Source: Myxococcota bacterium (GTDB lineage Bacteria; Myxococcota_A; Polyangia; Polyangiales; Houyiibacteriaceae). From it: a DNA stretch of 64,000 nt. Position numbers and translations under genes: made by a program. A model generated the notes under the pieces. That model was not told the DNA's origin and did no database searches. It saw nothing but the letters and a program-made list of their open reading frames with translations. Location of the stretch: positions 1-64,000 of the forward strand of contig JAHDCI010000003.1 of NCBI GenBank assembly GCA_020629955.1, written 5' to 3'. Positions 41,835-52,462 of this stretch are shown here, one piece after another. Positions within the stretch are counted from its first letter, which is position 1, and each line of letters opens with the position of its first letter.

Positions 41835-42406
41835 TCTGTCGCGATCGCGGTTCGAATGGTTTCTCGGAGACTCGGAAGGAGAGTCTTCTCAAACCATGGG
41901 TTGGTCTTAAACCAGCGGACATTCCGAGGCGAGGGGTGCGGCAACACCCAGCGCCTGGGCGCGAAGTCTTTCCAGCGTAGAACGCTCGCGGTGAGCGTCT
42001 TCTCGCGCTCCGGGAGATAACGGCGCTGCGCGTACATACCGATGATCAAGAGAATCGGGTCGCTCTTCAGAGAGTCGAGAAAGCGAGGGTGCCAGAGCGG
42101 TGCGCATTCCGGACGCGGCGGTAGATCGCCTGACTTTCCCGTCCCAGGATAACAAAACCCCATAGGGAGAATTGCGAAGTGTTGCTCGTTGTAGAACTCT
42201 TCGTCGCTTACGCCCAGCCAGTCGCGGAGGCGAACGCCGCTCGGATCGTCCCATGGGATCCCGCTTTCATGCACGCGCCGCCCGGGAGCCTGTCCAATAA
42301 TGACAACTTTCGCATTCGTGCTTCCACGCACGACAGGACGGACGCCATGGGGCAGCGCATTCGCGCAGACCTCGCAACTCCGGATTTCGCTTAGTAGTGA
42401 CTTCAT
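41819..42406 (-). CDS. Uracil-DNA glycosylase-family protein
   Basis: VVIIGQAPGRRVHESGIPWDDPSGVRLRDWLG; ILPMGFCYPG; WVLPHPSPRNVRW. Confidence 0.9.
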   Translation of the reverse strand: MKSLLSEIRSCEVCANALPHGVRPVVRGSTNAKVVIIGQAPGRRVHESGIPWDDPSGVRLRDWLGVSDEEFYNEQHFAILPMGFCYPGTGKSGDLPPRPECAPLWHPRFLDSLKSDPILLIIGMYAQRRYLPEREKTLTASVLRWKDFAPRRWVLPHPSPRNVRWFKTNPWFEKTLLPSLRETIRTAIATDQSSV

Positions 42407-42531
42407 CCCAGGGTTCTCGTGACATATCTCGAGGTGCTTTGAAATGTCCCGGAACCACGACCGTGCCAGTTTGGACGGACCCTCCCAATTCGGCGGCTTG
42501 CGAAGGGAGCAGAACGCGATACGTCGCCGGG

Positions 42532-43560
42532 GTGAATACGAGCTCTTCTAGCCGAGTGGGGGCCGCGCGCGCCCGTGCGAATATTGCGCTGGCCAAATAC
42601 TGGGGTAAGTCGGATATCCCGCTCAATTTGCCGGCGGTCCCAAGTATCTCGCTTACTCTTGATGGGCTGGTTACCGAAACCACCGTGCGATTTGTAGACG
42701 GGCTCGACGCCGACCGGGCGACGCTCGATGGGCGGGACGCTTCCGAAAAAGAGATGGTTCGGATCCGAGAACTTCTCGATCGCGTCCGAGCGAAAGCAAA
42801 GCTTGATCTCCGCGCCGAAGTCGCGAGCGGAAACCGCTTCCCGACGGCGGCAGGACTCGCATCGAGCGCCTCGGGATTCGCTGCGCTCGCGGCCGCGGCG
42901 TCTCATGCTGCAGGACTGGCCCCAAGCGCGAAAGGTCTGAGCGCGATGGCTCGTCAGTCGAGTGCTTCGGCGGCGAGATCCATCTACGGGGGCTTTTCGG
43001 AACTCCCGGCAGGAAAACCAGGAAACGCTCGTCTCGCGGCGAAGCCCCTCTTCGACGCAGCCTATTGGGATGTTCGCATCGTAGTTGCGGTCACGGCGAA
43101 AGGACCGAAGAAGGTTGGTTCCACCGAAGGCATGGAACGCTCGCGAAAGACCTCGCCCCTCTATGAGGCGTGGGTGCAGCAGGCGCCGAAGCTCACCAAG
43201 GTGATTCGCAAAGCATTGCGCGAGAAGAACCTCGACGCCCTTGGCGCGACGATGGAGCAGAGTACATTTGCGTTTCATGCATGTGCGCTCTCCGCCCGTC
43301 CGGGGATTCGATACTGGCAGCCCGCCACGATGTCGGCACTTGGCGCCGTGGAGTCGCTTCGCGAACGAGGAATCTCGGCCTGGGCGACGATGGATGCGGG
43401 CCCTCACGTAAAGGTGCTCTGTCACGCAGCCGACGCACGGAAGGTTCAGCGCGCTCTCGCGGGCGCGGAGGGAGTGCAGTCGACAAAAACGCTCAAGCCG
43501 GGAGCCGGTCTTGAGGTGGGAAGAACGCTCCGCTCACTACAGCCCTTGGAGGGGGAATAA
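42532..43560 (+). CDS. mvaD: Diphosphomevalonate decarboxylase
   Basis: ANIALAKYWGKSDIPLNLPAVPSISLTLD; TAAGLASSASGFAALAAA; SARSIYGGF. Confidence 0.95.
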   Translation: MNTSSSSRVGAARARANIALAKYWGKSDIPLNLPAVPSISLTLDGLVTETTVRFVDGLDADRATLDGRDASEKEMVRIRELLDRVRAKAKLDLRAEVASGNRFPTAAGLASSASGFAALAAAASHAAGLAPSAKGLSAMARQSSASAARSIYGGFSELPAGKPGNARLAAKPLFDAAYWDVRIVVAVTAKGPKKVGSTEGMERSRKTSPLYEAWVQQAPKLTKVIRKALREKNLDALGATMEQSTFAFHACALSARPGIRYWQPATMSALGAVESLRERGISAWATMDAGPHVKVLCHAADARKVQRALAGAEGVQSTKTLKPGAGLEVGRTLRSLQPLEGE

Positions 43561-43564
43561 TAAT

Positions 43565-44524
43565 ATGGGTTTCGGGGAACGCGTCGCGACGGCGCCTGGG
43601 AAGATGATGGTCTGCGGAGAGTATGCGGTGCTTCATCGCGCTCCGTCTGTGGTGGTAGCGGTCGATCGACGGGCTGAGGTTACTCTTGCGCGAAGTGTGC
43701 CCTTGGACCGTGAATCGAGCGGCGTCCGCTTTCCGGAAGCGCTTGCTTCGTTTCGGTGTGGCGAGGAAGTCTTCGGCTCTCCGCCTCCTGGAATGAAGCT
43801 TGGCGTGGATGTTTCATCGCTTCGGCGCGGAGAGCACAAGCTTGGTCTTGGCTCGAGCGCTGCAAGTGCAGCTGCAGCAGCGGGTCTTGCCTGCGCAGCA
43901 AGCGGTAACGCGATAGAAGATCGGATCGCCGATGTCCTGAACGTTGCGATGGAAGGACATCGCCGCGTATCGCCCAGCGGAAGCGGCGCGGATGTCGCGG
44001 CGGCGGTCCTGGGGGGCTTTGTCCGTTTCCAAAGATTGGCGGAGAGTGTCGATGCCCAACCTGCGGACGTCGCGGAGGGAATGTTCTGGTCGGTGATTTG
44101 GACTGGAGAACCCGCGAGCACCCGTGGACTTGTCGCGAAGGTGAATGAGTTCAGGGAACGAGACCCGAGCGGACATGCGCGGATCATGGCGGAGCTCACC
44201 GAGAGCAGCCACCAGTTCTGTCATGCCCTCTCAACTTCCTGTCAGGATACGATCGATGCGATCGCTGCGTATCACGAGGGGATGAAGACCCTCGGTGAGC
44301 TCGCTGGAGCCCCGATTGTTGAGTACAAACTCGATCGGGTCGCCCATCTTGCGGAACGTTTCGGCGGTTCATCGAAGCCATCTGGCGCGGGCGGAGGCGA
44401 CGTGGCGTTAGCGCTCTTTCTTGACGCGGAATCTCGCGATGCGTTCGAAGAATCTTGCGCCACGAAGGATCTCACGCCGGTATCGCTGAAGCTTGGGGAG
44501 CCCGGGGTTCGAATCGAAACCTGA
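43565..44524 (+). CDS. GHMP kinase, probable phosphomevalonate kinase
   Basis: APGKMMVCGEYAVLHRAPSVVVAVDRRAEV; KLGLGSSAASAAAAAG; KPSGAGGGDVALAL. Confidence 0.85.
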   Translation: MGFGERVATAPGKMMVCGEYAVLHRAPSVVVAVDRRAEVTLARSVPLDRESSGVRFPEALASFRCGEEVFGSPPPGMKLGVDVSSLRRGEHKLGLGSSAASAAAAAGLACAASGNAIEDRIADVLNVAMEGHRRVSPSGSGADVAAAVLGGFVRFQRLAESVDAQPADVAEGMFWSVIWTGEPASTRGLVAKVNEFRERDPSGHARIMAELTESSHQFCHALSTSCQDTIDAIAAYHEGMKTLGELAGAPIVEYKLDRVAHLAERFGGSSKPSGAGGGDVALALFLDAESRDAFEESCATKDLTPVSLKLGEPGVRIET

Positions 44525-44543
44525 CTTCCTTGTGCGAAAACAA

Positions 44544-44573
44544 AAAAGGAGCACCCCCTCGGGTGCTCCTTTT
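44544..44573. terminator. Bidirectional rho-independent terminator
   Basis: AAAAGGAGCACCC-cctc-GGGTGCTCCTTTT between convergent genes. Confidence 0.9.
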
Positions 44574-44590
44574 GTTTCCGCGGCGGAGAC

Positions 44591-45043
44591 TCAGCGTTTG
44601 ACCTTGCCGTTCTCGTCGACCTTCACACCGAGCATGCGCCAGGTCTGGGGATCGAGCTTGTAGAGCTGTGCGTGCTCCTCGATGATTTCGACGAGTTCGT
44701 CGGACATCTGAATGCGCATCGGCTTCACGCCTGCTTTCTTCAGCGAGGCAAAGCTCTCTCCTAGGTCGATCAGCTCCTGCGTGCGCGAGAGGACTTCCTG
44801 CGGCTTGAGCGGCGTACCTCGTCGACCCTTCTTCATCTCCTTCAGTTCGGTGATGAGTCGAAGACGACGCTTCTCCGTACGGCCATCGCTATCGGGGCGG
44901 GTTCCACCTCCCAGCGCGACCGTATTCAGCGCGCGAGCGATGCGGCGCTTTGCGACCGCCTCCGGGCTTCCGCGAAGGTTGCTCTTCTTCGCGGCCGCGC
45001 TGCGGCTCTTTTTTGTCGTCTTCTTGGCTTTCTTGGCTGCCAT
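44591..45043 (-). CDS. Lys/Ala-rich (histone-like N-terminus) protein
   Basis: MAAKKAKKTTKKSRSAAAKKSN basic tail followed by a mixed-charge domain. Confidence 0.7.
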   Translation of the reverse strand: MAAKKAKKTTKKSRSAAAKKSNLRGSPEAVAKRRIARALNTVALGGGTRPDSDGRTEKRRLRLITELKEMKKGRRGTPLKPQEVLSRTQELIDLGESFASLKKAGVKPMRIQMSDELVEIIEEHAQLYKLDPQTWRMLGVKVDENGKVKR

Positions 45044-45210
45044 TGAGATCTCCTAGTCAGTTTTGCGATCGTGAAAGGTGAGATTCGTTATCACGATTGG
45101 ATGATCCCCCACATGGACGTTCAAACACGATATCAAAAGCATCTTTGTGCCAATGATGCAAGTGGACAACCCCCCTTCGTTCAGAGCGGGACATGTGCTA
45201 ACCTATTTGA

Positions 45211-45705
45211 GTGACGTTTCCGTCTAAGATTCCGCCAGGTTCTCGCCGGTTTAGCGATGCCGAACATGAGCTGATCACCAAGCGAATGAACGAGATTGTG
45301 GCTCAGAGCTACCTCTTTCGAAGCCTGGATGAACAGGCCCGAGGAGACCTACTCAGTTTGGGGTACGTTCGGCGCTTCCCAGCAGGGACGACGATCGTAG
45401 AAGAAGGTCAGTTAGGTGCCGAGATGTTCCTGTTGATCGAGGGCTCTGTCCGGGTTGAAACGGACTCACCTGCTGGCAAAGTAGAGCTCGCGACCTTGGG
45501 AGTGGGCGCTTGTATTGGTGAAGTTTCACTTTTGACCGGCAGGCCGCGTACAGCGACCGTGATTGCGACTTCGACGGTTGACGCAGCCGTTTTCGAGAAA
45601 CATCGAATTGATCGATTCCTCGACGAACACCCGAAGATGCGAAACGTCCTTGAGGGCCTAATTCAAGCGCGCGCCCGCGACACGATTGAGAAAATCATCG
45701 GTTAG
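45211..45705 (+). CDS. Cyclic nucleotide-binding domain protein without a DNA-binding domain
   Basis: FPAGTTIVEEGQLGAEMFLLIEGSVRV...GVGACIGEVSLLTGRPRTATVIATS. Confidence 0.88.
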   Translation: MTFPSKIPPGSRRFSDAEHELITKRMNEIVAQSYLFRSLDEQARGDLLSLGYVRRFPAGTTIVEEGQLGAEMFLLIEGSVRVETDSPAGKVELATLGVGACIGEVSLLTGRPRTATVIATSTVDAAVFEKHRIDRFLDEHPKMRNVLEGLIQARARDTIEKIIG

Positions 45706-46117
45706 CAGCCCGTCGATTTACTCTCGCTCTGAAAAACGTGGGGAGTTTGCGTGCGTAGATGCGTCCGATTTGATGGCAAGGTTTGTACATACGTGGCGAG
45801 AATTGGATGGCGTTCGAGTGGGTGAAAACGCCACGAAGCGGCATTCGGATTAAATCAACGGGCTGCTAGCGATCGGATGGTCGATCGAGTTCGTTGGGCC
45901 CGGCCCGTACGTTCACCTTTTCGATGGAGAGCAAATCGGCTCCTCCGTTCGTTCGGCGCTGGGCAACCTGTCGTGAATCCGGCGATGGCCTGTCAGATTG
46001 GCGCTCCAAACCAGATGGTTGGATCCCTCGCAACCCTCGGCTGCCACGTGTGACCGTGCCTTCTTGAGCGACTCCACGCGACCGCCGTTTGGCATGCTTT
46101 GAGCAACGCGCGGGGAC

Positions 46118-47203
46118 GTGAAACCAGCTTTTCGACTCGCCAAAAGAAATATCATCATCTCGCTGCTTGGAACCCGCGCTGGAGACGCGAGGGGATTGCC
46201 TTTTGAAGGCTTGGCTGCACGGAGTCTGCCACCGAATCTGGATGAGTTTCGGATTCCGTTGTGGCCGGGGCTCGTTTCTGATGACACAGAGCTCAGCGTG
46301 CTGACGGCATGGAGCCTCCTCAGCCTCCCCGTAGGTGCTTACGACATTGCGGACGCCGCAGAGCGAGCGTTCCGCCGGGGGTTTCGAATGTGGCTCCTCG
46401 CGCTTCCTTTCGGGGCGGGTTTCGGAACGTTGCGTGCGGCGTTCAAGAACCTTTTCTTTCATTCACAGACGGCTGCCCCGAGTGCCGGAAATGGGGCGGC
46501 GATGCGCGCCCCCGTGATCGGTGCGGCGCTCCCTGATTCACCACTTCTGCGGCGGAAGCTCACCCTTGCTCTTTCGGCCGTTACCCACTCCGATCCGCGC
46601 GCGCTGGAATTTGCGCTCTTCTCAAGCGAGGTTAGCGCGCTTGCATTCTCGGACCAGGACCCGCCCTCTCGCGCTGGCAGAGAGGTACATCTCCGGAGTG
46701 CGTCAGCGCAGCTCAAATGCAAAGCGCTTTGCGAGGCGATCGATTGGGCGCTCGCGGTGGAGAAATCTGGTGCTTTTCCTCCGCGGCTCCTTCGACAAAA
46801 CAAGGGGTACGCTCCCTTTAGCGCAGCGATTTGTGCGTATGCGTACCTACGAGGGGACTCTTTTGACGAGGCACTCGAACTCGCCATCCGGTGTGGGGGC
46901 GACACGGATACGCACGCCGCAATCGTCGGAGCGTGGCGGGCGAAGGAAGCTGCTGGACAGCTAATCGGCGATGCAGAACAGAGCAGAAGCTCGATGCCGT
47001 ACTCTCCTGTGAAGCTATTGCGCCTCTCGACCGTGCACGGTCGAGAAAGCCATCTCCCCAGGCTCGTCCGAGGATTGCTTGGATTTGGCGCGGTGGTGCT
47101 CCACGCCTTGACGCGACGGCTACGCCTTCGGGTAAGGGCTATTCGACGCCTGGCGCATGAGGGCCAAATCGATCGAGATAGTCCTGCATCGACGCCCGAA
47201 TAA
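46118..47203 (+). CDS. ADP-ribosylglycohydrolase-family protein
   Basis: [59 protein letters not shown]. Confidence 0.88.
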   Translation: MKPAFRLAKRNIIISLLGTRAGDARGLPFEGLAARSLPPNLDEFRIPLWPGLVSDDTELSVLTAWSLLSLPVGAYDIADAAERAFRRGFRMWLLALPFGAGFGTLRAAFKNLFFHSQTAAPSAGNGAAMRAPVIGAALPDSPLLRRKLTLALSAVTHSDPRALEFALFSSEVSALAFSDQDPPSRAGREVHLRSASAQLKCKALCEAIDWALAVEKSGAFPPRLLRQNKGYAPFSAAICAYAYLRGDSFDEALELAIRCGGDTDTHAAIVGAWRAKEAAGQLIGDAEQSRSSMPYSPVKLLRLSTVHGRESHLPRLVRGLLGFGAVVLHALTRRLRLRVRAIRRLAHEGQIDRDSPASTPE

Positions 47204-47768
47204 CCTTTTTTGCGTGGACTGCACCATACGTATCCTGGACGGTGATCGCATTTTCGGAGGGCTTCGAGAAGTCGAGTTTGTAGGTGCCGAAATAGTGCAC
47301 GATCCGCTGCAATACGGCTGCTGGGATCTGCTTTAGCTCGGTCGCGTAGTCGAAGACGGGGTCGCTGCTCAACACCGCGATGATCTTATCGTCGGCCTCA
47401 CCGCCGTCGAGAATCTGAAGTCCGCCGAGGACGCGCGCGCGAAGGATAATCTCCGCGCGGTTGATCGGCTGCTCGCTCAGAATACAAATGTCGAGAGGGT
47501 CACCGTCACCCCGTTCGGCGTTCGGCGCGAGCTCGGCGACTCGGTCGCCGCAGTACGTCCGCGGGACAAACCCATACAACGTCGGTGGTAACGCGGACGA
47601 GCCTTGGGGGCGGTCGACGCGCAAGAAGCCCGTGCGTTTGTCGATCTCGTATTTCACCGCGTCGAAAGGGGTAATCTCGATATACGCCTCCACGATATCG
47701 GGAGCATCGGGTCCGATCGAGAGTCCGTGCCAGGGGTGAGCGCGAAAGCGGCTAAAAGAGTCCGTCAC
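47139..47768 (-). CDS. ppa: Inorganic pyrophosphatase
   Basis: [46 protein letters not shown]. Confidence 0.93.
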   Translation of the reverse strand: MTDSFSRFRAHPWHGLSIGPDAPDIVEAYIEITPFDAVKYEIDKRTGFLRVDRPQGSSALPPTLYGFVPRTYCGDRVAELAPNAERGDGDPLDICILSEQPINRAEIILRARVLGGLQILDGGEADDKIIAVLSSDPVFDYATELKQIPAAVLQRIVHYFGTYKLDFSKPSENAITVQDTYGAVHAKKVIRASMQDYLDRFGPHAPGVE

Positions 47769-47878
47769 GTCGCTAGGCTACCTCGAATGACATCTCACGG
47801 CACGCGTGATTCTCGGCAACGAATCGTCGTTCCGCGGAAGTGAAGGGGTGACCGTTTGGAAGCGCGCGGCGAGCGCGT

Positions 47879-48023
47879 GGTTCACGTCGCTAGAAGAGCC
47901 CTCTTCGGCCAAGAACGCCGATCCGAGCTTCGCTCATCTTTCGATATACTCGGTCTATCGTGCGCCCGTCGAAGTTCGCCTCGGCGCACCTGACGAAAGA
48001 TCGCCCTTCCATCGATGTGATCC
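47879..48023. mobile_element. MITE-like palindromic element, copy B
   Basis: Second copy of the 25995-26140 element with GGTTCACGTCG/CGATGTGATCC termini. Confidence 0.75.
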
Positions 48024-48029
48024 ACCCTG

Positions 48030-48659
48030 CTAGGTTTTTAGGACACCGCGGAGATTAAAGTCGAGAACCGCCAGTGCGATGCGATCGACGTCCTGATGAA
48101 GGTCCCCGTTCTCGTCCATGATCAGCTGCTCCATGAGCTGTTTGATCGTTCCGAGGATGCAGAAAGCCCCTACCTGGGTGTCGAAGTTGCGCAGGAGGCC
48201 CATCGTCTTCCCTCGGTCGAGTGAGTCTTGAATGTAGGCCAATAAGTCGCTGTAGAACTGCGCTAGGCGCGCGTCGATGTCGGAATCCAGCCCCACCGCT
48301 TCTCGGACAAGAATGCGCGCGAGCGCTCTGTTTTCTGCGACCGTGGTCAGGATCTTTCGAACGATACCGATCAGCTGCATTTCGACCGGCGGCGCGTTCT
48401 CTCCAGTGTCCACGCCGTGAATGCTCGACCGCATTTCTCCGAGAAGGTCTTCGAGCAGTTCCGCAAAAATCGCGTTCTTCGACTCGAAGTAGAGATAGAA
48501 GGTACCTCGGGCGATGCCGGCGGCTTTGATGATATCGCTGACGTGCGTCTGGTGATAACCGCGCTCGGCGAAGACGGACTTCGCGTGCTCCAGAATCCGC
48601 TTTCTTCGGTTCTCGCGTTTCCGGCTCGCGCGGACCGTCCTCCCATCGAGCGCGTTCAT
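48030..48659 (-). CDS. TetR-family transcriptional regulator
   Basis: RKRILEHAKSVFAERGYHQTHVSDIIKAAGIARGTFYLYFESKNAIF. Confidence 0.93.
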   Translation of the reverse strand: MNALDGRTVRASRKRENRRKRILEHAKSVFAERGYHQTHVSDIIKAAGIARGTFYLYFESKNAIFAELLEDLLGEMRSSIHGVDTGENAPPVEMQLIGIVRKILTTVAENRALARILVREAVGLDSDIDARLAQFYSDLLAYIQDSLDRGKTMGLLRNFDTQVGAFCILGTIKQLMEQLIMDENGDLHQDVDRIALAVLDFNLRGVLKT

Positions 48660-49492
48660 TGTCCGTGCTTCTCCGCAAAGTACGCGTCGACCCGACGCGC
48701 GATCGCAGATCGAACTTCTTCAATTTTGGCCGGCAGCTCTTCGTCCGAAACGCCGGCGAAATCGACTGGCTTTTCGTGCCAAAGCGTGACCTCTTGGAAA
48801 GGCCGGATGTGGTAGGAGCTTCTCCGCATGACGTCGTACATCCCGGTGACGGCGGAGGGCACAACCTTCATTCCCAGGTCTCGGGCCACCACGAATAGCC
48901 CCGATTTGAACTCGCCCACGCGGCCGTCGTGTGTGCGTGTTCCCTCTGGAAACGCGAGAATCGATTGTCCCTTGTCGACGGCAGCCGTGATCTGCTTTTT
49001 GATCTTCGGGAGGCGCTCGTTTCGATCCGCGGGAACGCCGATCGTGCCGCGAGATTTCATGTACCAGCCGTAGACCGGATATTTGAAGTGGGTCTCGAGC
49101 TCGACGCCCTGTTTGATGTGTTTCGTGCCCGGGTAGAGCGTGACGAAGTCGAAATGATTGATGTGGTTTTGCGCGAAGAGATACGTCTCGTCGTCACGGA
49201 TATCGGGATGCGAGACCGTGCGCCATTTGGCGAACGTGCACGCCACCATACCGCGGCAAAATAGCCGGCTCACGCCCTCCGCAGCTTCGATTCCCCGTAG
49301 GTGCTGCGCCGCGGCCATGAGCGGCGTCATGGTGCTCATCCAGCTGATGCCGGCGACCCAGCTTGCCGCGCTCAGAGCTTTCTCTTTGACGGTCGGCTCA
49401 TAGTCTCGCCAGCCACCGTGAAGTTTGTGCTCCGTGGATTCGGAGCTTTGCTCCTCGGCTTGATTCGTATCGTTTTGCTGAATCTGAGTCAT
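48656..49492 (-). CDS. 1-acyl-sn-glycerol-3-phosphate acyltransferase (PlsC-like)
   Basis: AQNHINHFDFVTLYP (HX4D), ILAFPEGTRTHDGRVGEFKSG. Confidence 0.92.
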   Translation of the reverse strand: MTQIQQNDTNQAEEQSSESTEHKLHGGWRDYEPTVKEKALSAASWVAGISWMSTMTPLMAAAQHLRGIEAAEGVSRLFCRGMVACTFAKWRTVSHPDIRDDETYLFAQNHINHFDFVTLYPGTKHIKQGVELETHFKYPVYGWYMKSRGTIGVPADRNERLPKIKKQITAAVDKGQSILAFPEGTRTHDGRVGEFKSGLFVVARDLGMKVVPSAVTGMYDVMRRSSYHIRPFQEVTLWHEKPVDFAGVSDEELPAKIEEVRSAIARRVDAYFAEKHGQ

Positions 49493-50433
49493 GCGAAGAT
49501 CTCCAATGCGCCTGGAAGCACTTCCAGGGAATGAATCGTGAGGCGCTCGATTTCGCCGTCGAGCATGACGAGCTCCTCGCGGGGTTCGAGGAATTCGATC
49601 CGGCGGGCGCGTCGTTCGTCGACCTTTTCACAGAGCACGTGACGGCCTTCAAAGACGCGGAAAAGCTCTTTGACGAACTCGCGTTTCTTCATTTCGCCCG
49701 CGCGGATGAGATCGACCTTGCCGTCGGTGGGATCGGCATGCGGGGCGATGCGCAAAGAGCCGCCGGTGTATTGGCTATTGGAAAAGCACAGGAAGGAAGA
49801 CGGCACGCGTTCGGCGGGGCCATCGTCCACACGAATGGGATAGGCCTCGTGTTTGAGACGAGCGAGTTCGATCAGCGCGGACATCATATAGCCAGCTTCC
49901 CCGACCCGCTTAAATCGCCGGTTCGTGAGGTCGCCCGCCTTCGTGACGAATCCGATCGTCAGAAGATTCATATAGTGCCGCACGCCTTCTGAATGCGTGA
50001 CGCGGACGACGTCGACACGACGTGTACGGCCCCGCTTAAGCGCGGCGACAGCGCTCTCCTGATCGGTGATATCGAAATCGCGCAAAAACGAGTTGCCCGT
50101 TCCCAGAGGCAAGATGCCGAGGCGCGGCACATCATCGACATCCCGCGGTCCATTGCTCGCGGCAGGGAAGAGTCCGTTCAGTACTTCGTAGGAGGTCCCG
50201 TCCCCGCCAACCGAAAGGAACTGCCTCGTTCCGCTCGCGTAGGCGCGCGCCGCGAGCTCGCTCGCGTGTCCTGGACGCTCGGTATACGTAACGTCGAGCT
50301 CGGAGAGCTGCGAAAGCGCGTCGAGCGTTTCGGTTGCACGTTCTTGGCAACGTCCGCCGCCTGCGGCGCCGTTCACGATCACCTTGGTGCGAACCAAGGG
50401 CATCTCGGAGCTAGGCTGGGGAGAGAGATTCAC
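49489..50433 (-). CDS. Diacylglycerol/lipid kinase (YegS/BmrU-like)
   Basis: VIVNGAAGGGR; LSVGGDGTSYEVLNGL; LGILPLGTGNSFLRDF. Confidence 0.92.
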   Translation of the reverse strand: MNLSPQPSSEMPLVRTKVIVNGAAGGGRCQERATETLDALSQLSELDVTYTERPGHASELAARAYASGTRQFLSVGGDGTSYEVLNGLFPAASNGPRDVDDVPRLGILPLGTGNSFLRDFDITDQESAVAALKRGRTRRVDVVRVTHSEGVRHYMNLLTIGFVTKAGDLTNRRFKRVGEAGYMMSALIELARLKHEAYPIRVDDGPAERVPSSFLCFSNSQYTGGSLRIAPHADPTDGKVDLIRAGEMKKREFVKELFRVFEGRHVLCEKVDERRARRIEFLEPREELVMLDGEIERLTIHSLEVLPGALEIFA

Positions 50434-52187
50434 GCGCGGACCTCGACGCGAGAAGTGCGAACTTCTTGCACGTTCTGTAGGGCGCTCTTCTCAAACCGGG
50501 CGCGGAGCGCTTCGGCGAGCGGCCGGCGCTTGAGTTTCATCGACGCGGTGCGCGGGAACTCTTCGGTCTCAAAGAGCACGCCGGCGATGCGCTTGTAGTC
50601 CGCGAGGCTGCGGTTTCGTTTGGCGATCTCGGTTAGCAGATCCGCTTCCGAGCCTTCCTTCTTCAGTCGCGCAACGAGTACGAGCTGCTCTTCGTCGAGC
50701 GCGATGCCCGGCCAGAGAAAGCCAGAGGCACACACCGCGAACTCTTCGCAATCGAGCCCTTCGAACGCGGTCTCGATGTCTTCCGGGTAGACGTTCTTTC
50801 CGCCCGCCGTCACGATCATATTCTTGCTGCGGCCGACAAGATGAAGCTGCTGGCTCGGGTCGAGATAGCCGAGGTCTCCGGTGCGGAGCCAGCCGTCTTG
50901 AAGAACTTCCGCCGTCTGTTCGGGGTCGCCCTCGTATCCGGCAAAAACGGTTCGGCTCTTTACCCAGACTTCGCCGACTCCTTCCGCGTCCGCGTTCCGG
51001 ATTTCGATTTCAACGCCTTCGAGCGGGCGACCGACCGAGTCGGGGCGGAAGGGCTTGAGGTCATTGACGGTCAAGACCGTTCCGGCTTCGGTGAGGCCGT
51101 ACCCAATGACGACGGGAATCCCGAGATCGTAAAAGCGCTGTGCGCGCGCAGGATCAACAAAGGCGCCGCCAATGTACACACGCTTTAGGTCTGGCCCCAG
51201 CGCGTTGTGTACCGGGCGCAGAAGACGCTTGCTGAGCCACTTGCGAGGCCGGTCGAGCGTGAGGCTTGCATTGAGCGACTGCGCGACGTCGAGGAAGGCC
51301 TCCCGAATCTTGCCGGCGTCTTCGATCTTTTCATCGAGGTTCCGCTCGAAGGCTTCGAGGATCAGCGGAACGATGGCCATATGCGTGATGCCTTCGTTTT
51401 GCAGCGCGTGACGAAGGAACTCAGGACGAAGCGTGCGCTGATGCACGACCGTCGCGCCGCAGGCGAATGCGCCGAGGAAACCACACATGAAGTCGATTGC
51501 GTGGTTCGTCGGCAAGACCGAGAAGTAGCGATGGCCAACCCGGAACGGGTAGAGCGAGATCAGCGTACGATACTGTTCGAGGTAGTTGTCGTGGGTGAGG
51601 ATGCAGCCCTTCGGATCCCCGCCTGTGCCGGAGCTATAAACGAGCGTCGCTTGGTCGCTACGCTTGCGCGGAACGAAAGTCGCCCGGGCGCGCTCTTCCG
51701 CGCATGCGATGGAATCGAAATCGACGTGCACGCCGTCTTCAGGGAGCGGGTCTCGCTCGGAGACTTCGCTGACCAGAACTCTCTCGAAACCGAGAGCGCC
51801 CTCGCGCGTCGCCTTGAGGTCGCGCCATTCGGCGTACTCCGTCACCAGTACCTTGGGCTTCGCGTGCCGGAGCAAGATCTCGTGCTCTTCGCCGCTGAGT
51901 TTGTAGTCGAGCGGCACGACAACGGCCCCGCGATAGAACGCGGCATACGCCGCGGTGAGCCAGCGCCACTGGTTGCTCATCACGATGGCGACGCGGTCGC
52001 CCGCGCCGATTCCGAGGTCTTCGAAGTGCTTTGCGATGCGCTCACCGCGGCGCTTTGTCTCGAGATAGGTCAGCTCTTCGCTCACGCGCTTTCGGCGCAG
52101 CTCAACGAGCGCGGTCTCCGTTTTGAACTGAACAAAAGCGTCGCGGAGAAGCTCCCCAAGCGATTGGTAGCGGTCGGGCGGGATCAC
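50430..52187 (-). CDS. AMP-dependent synthetase/ligase (long-chain fatty acid type)
   Basis: TLVYSSGTGGDPKGCILTHDN; YGLTEAG; GWLRTGDLGYLD; MIVTAGGKNVYPEDIE. Confidence 0.95.
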   Translation of the reverse strand: MIPPDRYQSLGELLRDAFVQFKTETALVELRRKRVSEELTYLETKRRGERIAKHFEDLGIGAGDRVAIVMSNQWRWLTAAYAAFYRGAVVVPLDYKLSGEEHEILLRHAKPKVLVTEYAEWRDLKATREGALGFERVLVSEVSERDPLPEDGVHVDFDSIACAEERARATFVPRKRSDQATLVYSSGTGGDPKGCILTHDNYLEQYRTLISLYPFRVGHRYFSVLPTNHAIDFMCGFLGAFACGATVVHQRTLRPEFLRHALQNEGITHMAIVPLILEAFERNLDEKIEDAGKIREAFLDVAQSLNASLTLDRPRKWLSKRLLRPVHNALGPDLKRVYIGGAFVDPARAQRFYDLGIPVVIGYGLTEAGTVLTVNDLKPFRPDSVGRPLEGVEIEIRNADAEGVGEVWVKSRTVFAGYEGDPEQTAEVLQDGWLRTGDLGYLDPSQQLHLVGRSKNMIVTAGGKNVYPEDIETAFEGLDCEEFAVCASGFLWPGIALDEEQLVLVARLKKEGSEADLLTEIAKRNRSLADYKRIAGVLFETEEFPRTASMKLKRRPLAEALRARFEKSALQNVQEVRTSRVEVRA

Positions 52188-52423
52188 AGCCGTACCTCGA
52201 TGACTTCCGCGAGCTGATCGAAGGTGGTCACGCCCTGAAGCTCGTAGTCTGGGATCTCGACCTCAAGCTCGTCTTCGAGATCCGTCATGAGCTCCATGGC
52301 CTGCATGGAGTCGATGCCGAGCCGGTCGAAAAAGTCGTCCGAAGATTCGAGGCCTTGGGCCTTCTCGCCGAAGCGCTTGGTGGCGAGTTCGATGAGCTTA
52401 GAGATGAGCTGCTGTCGGTTCAT
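52184..52423 (-). CDS. Acyl carrier protein
   Basis: DDFFDRLGIDSMQAMELMTDLEDELEVEIPDYEL (Ser in DSM). Confidence 0.93.
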   Translation of the reverse strand: MNRQQLISKLIELATKRFGEKAQGLESSDDFFDRLGIDSMQAMELMTDLEDELEVEIPDYELQGVTTFDQLAEVIEVRL

Positions 52424-52462
52424 GGTGTTCTTGGGTACGCAGGTGCGTGGAATCGAGTGGAG

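Noticed and set aside
45068-45097. ATCGTGA...TCACGAT inverted repeat upstream of the histone-like gene
   Set aside because: Only 7 bp with a 16-nt spacer; could easily be chance.
51207-52217. Plus-strand ORFs (51207..52217, 54082..55314, 57257..58174) within the lipid operon
   Set aside because: Antisense to well-supported minus-strand CDSs and lacking domain motifs.
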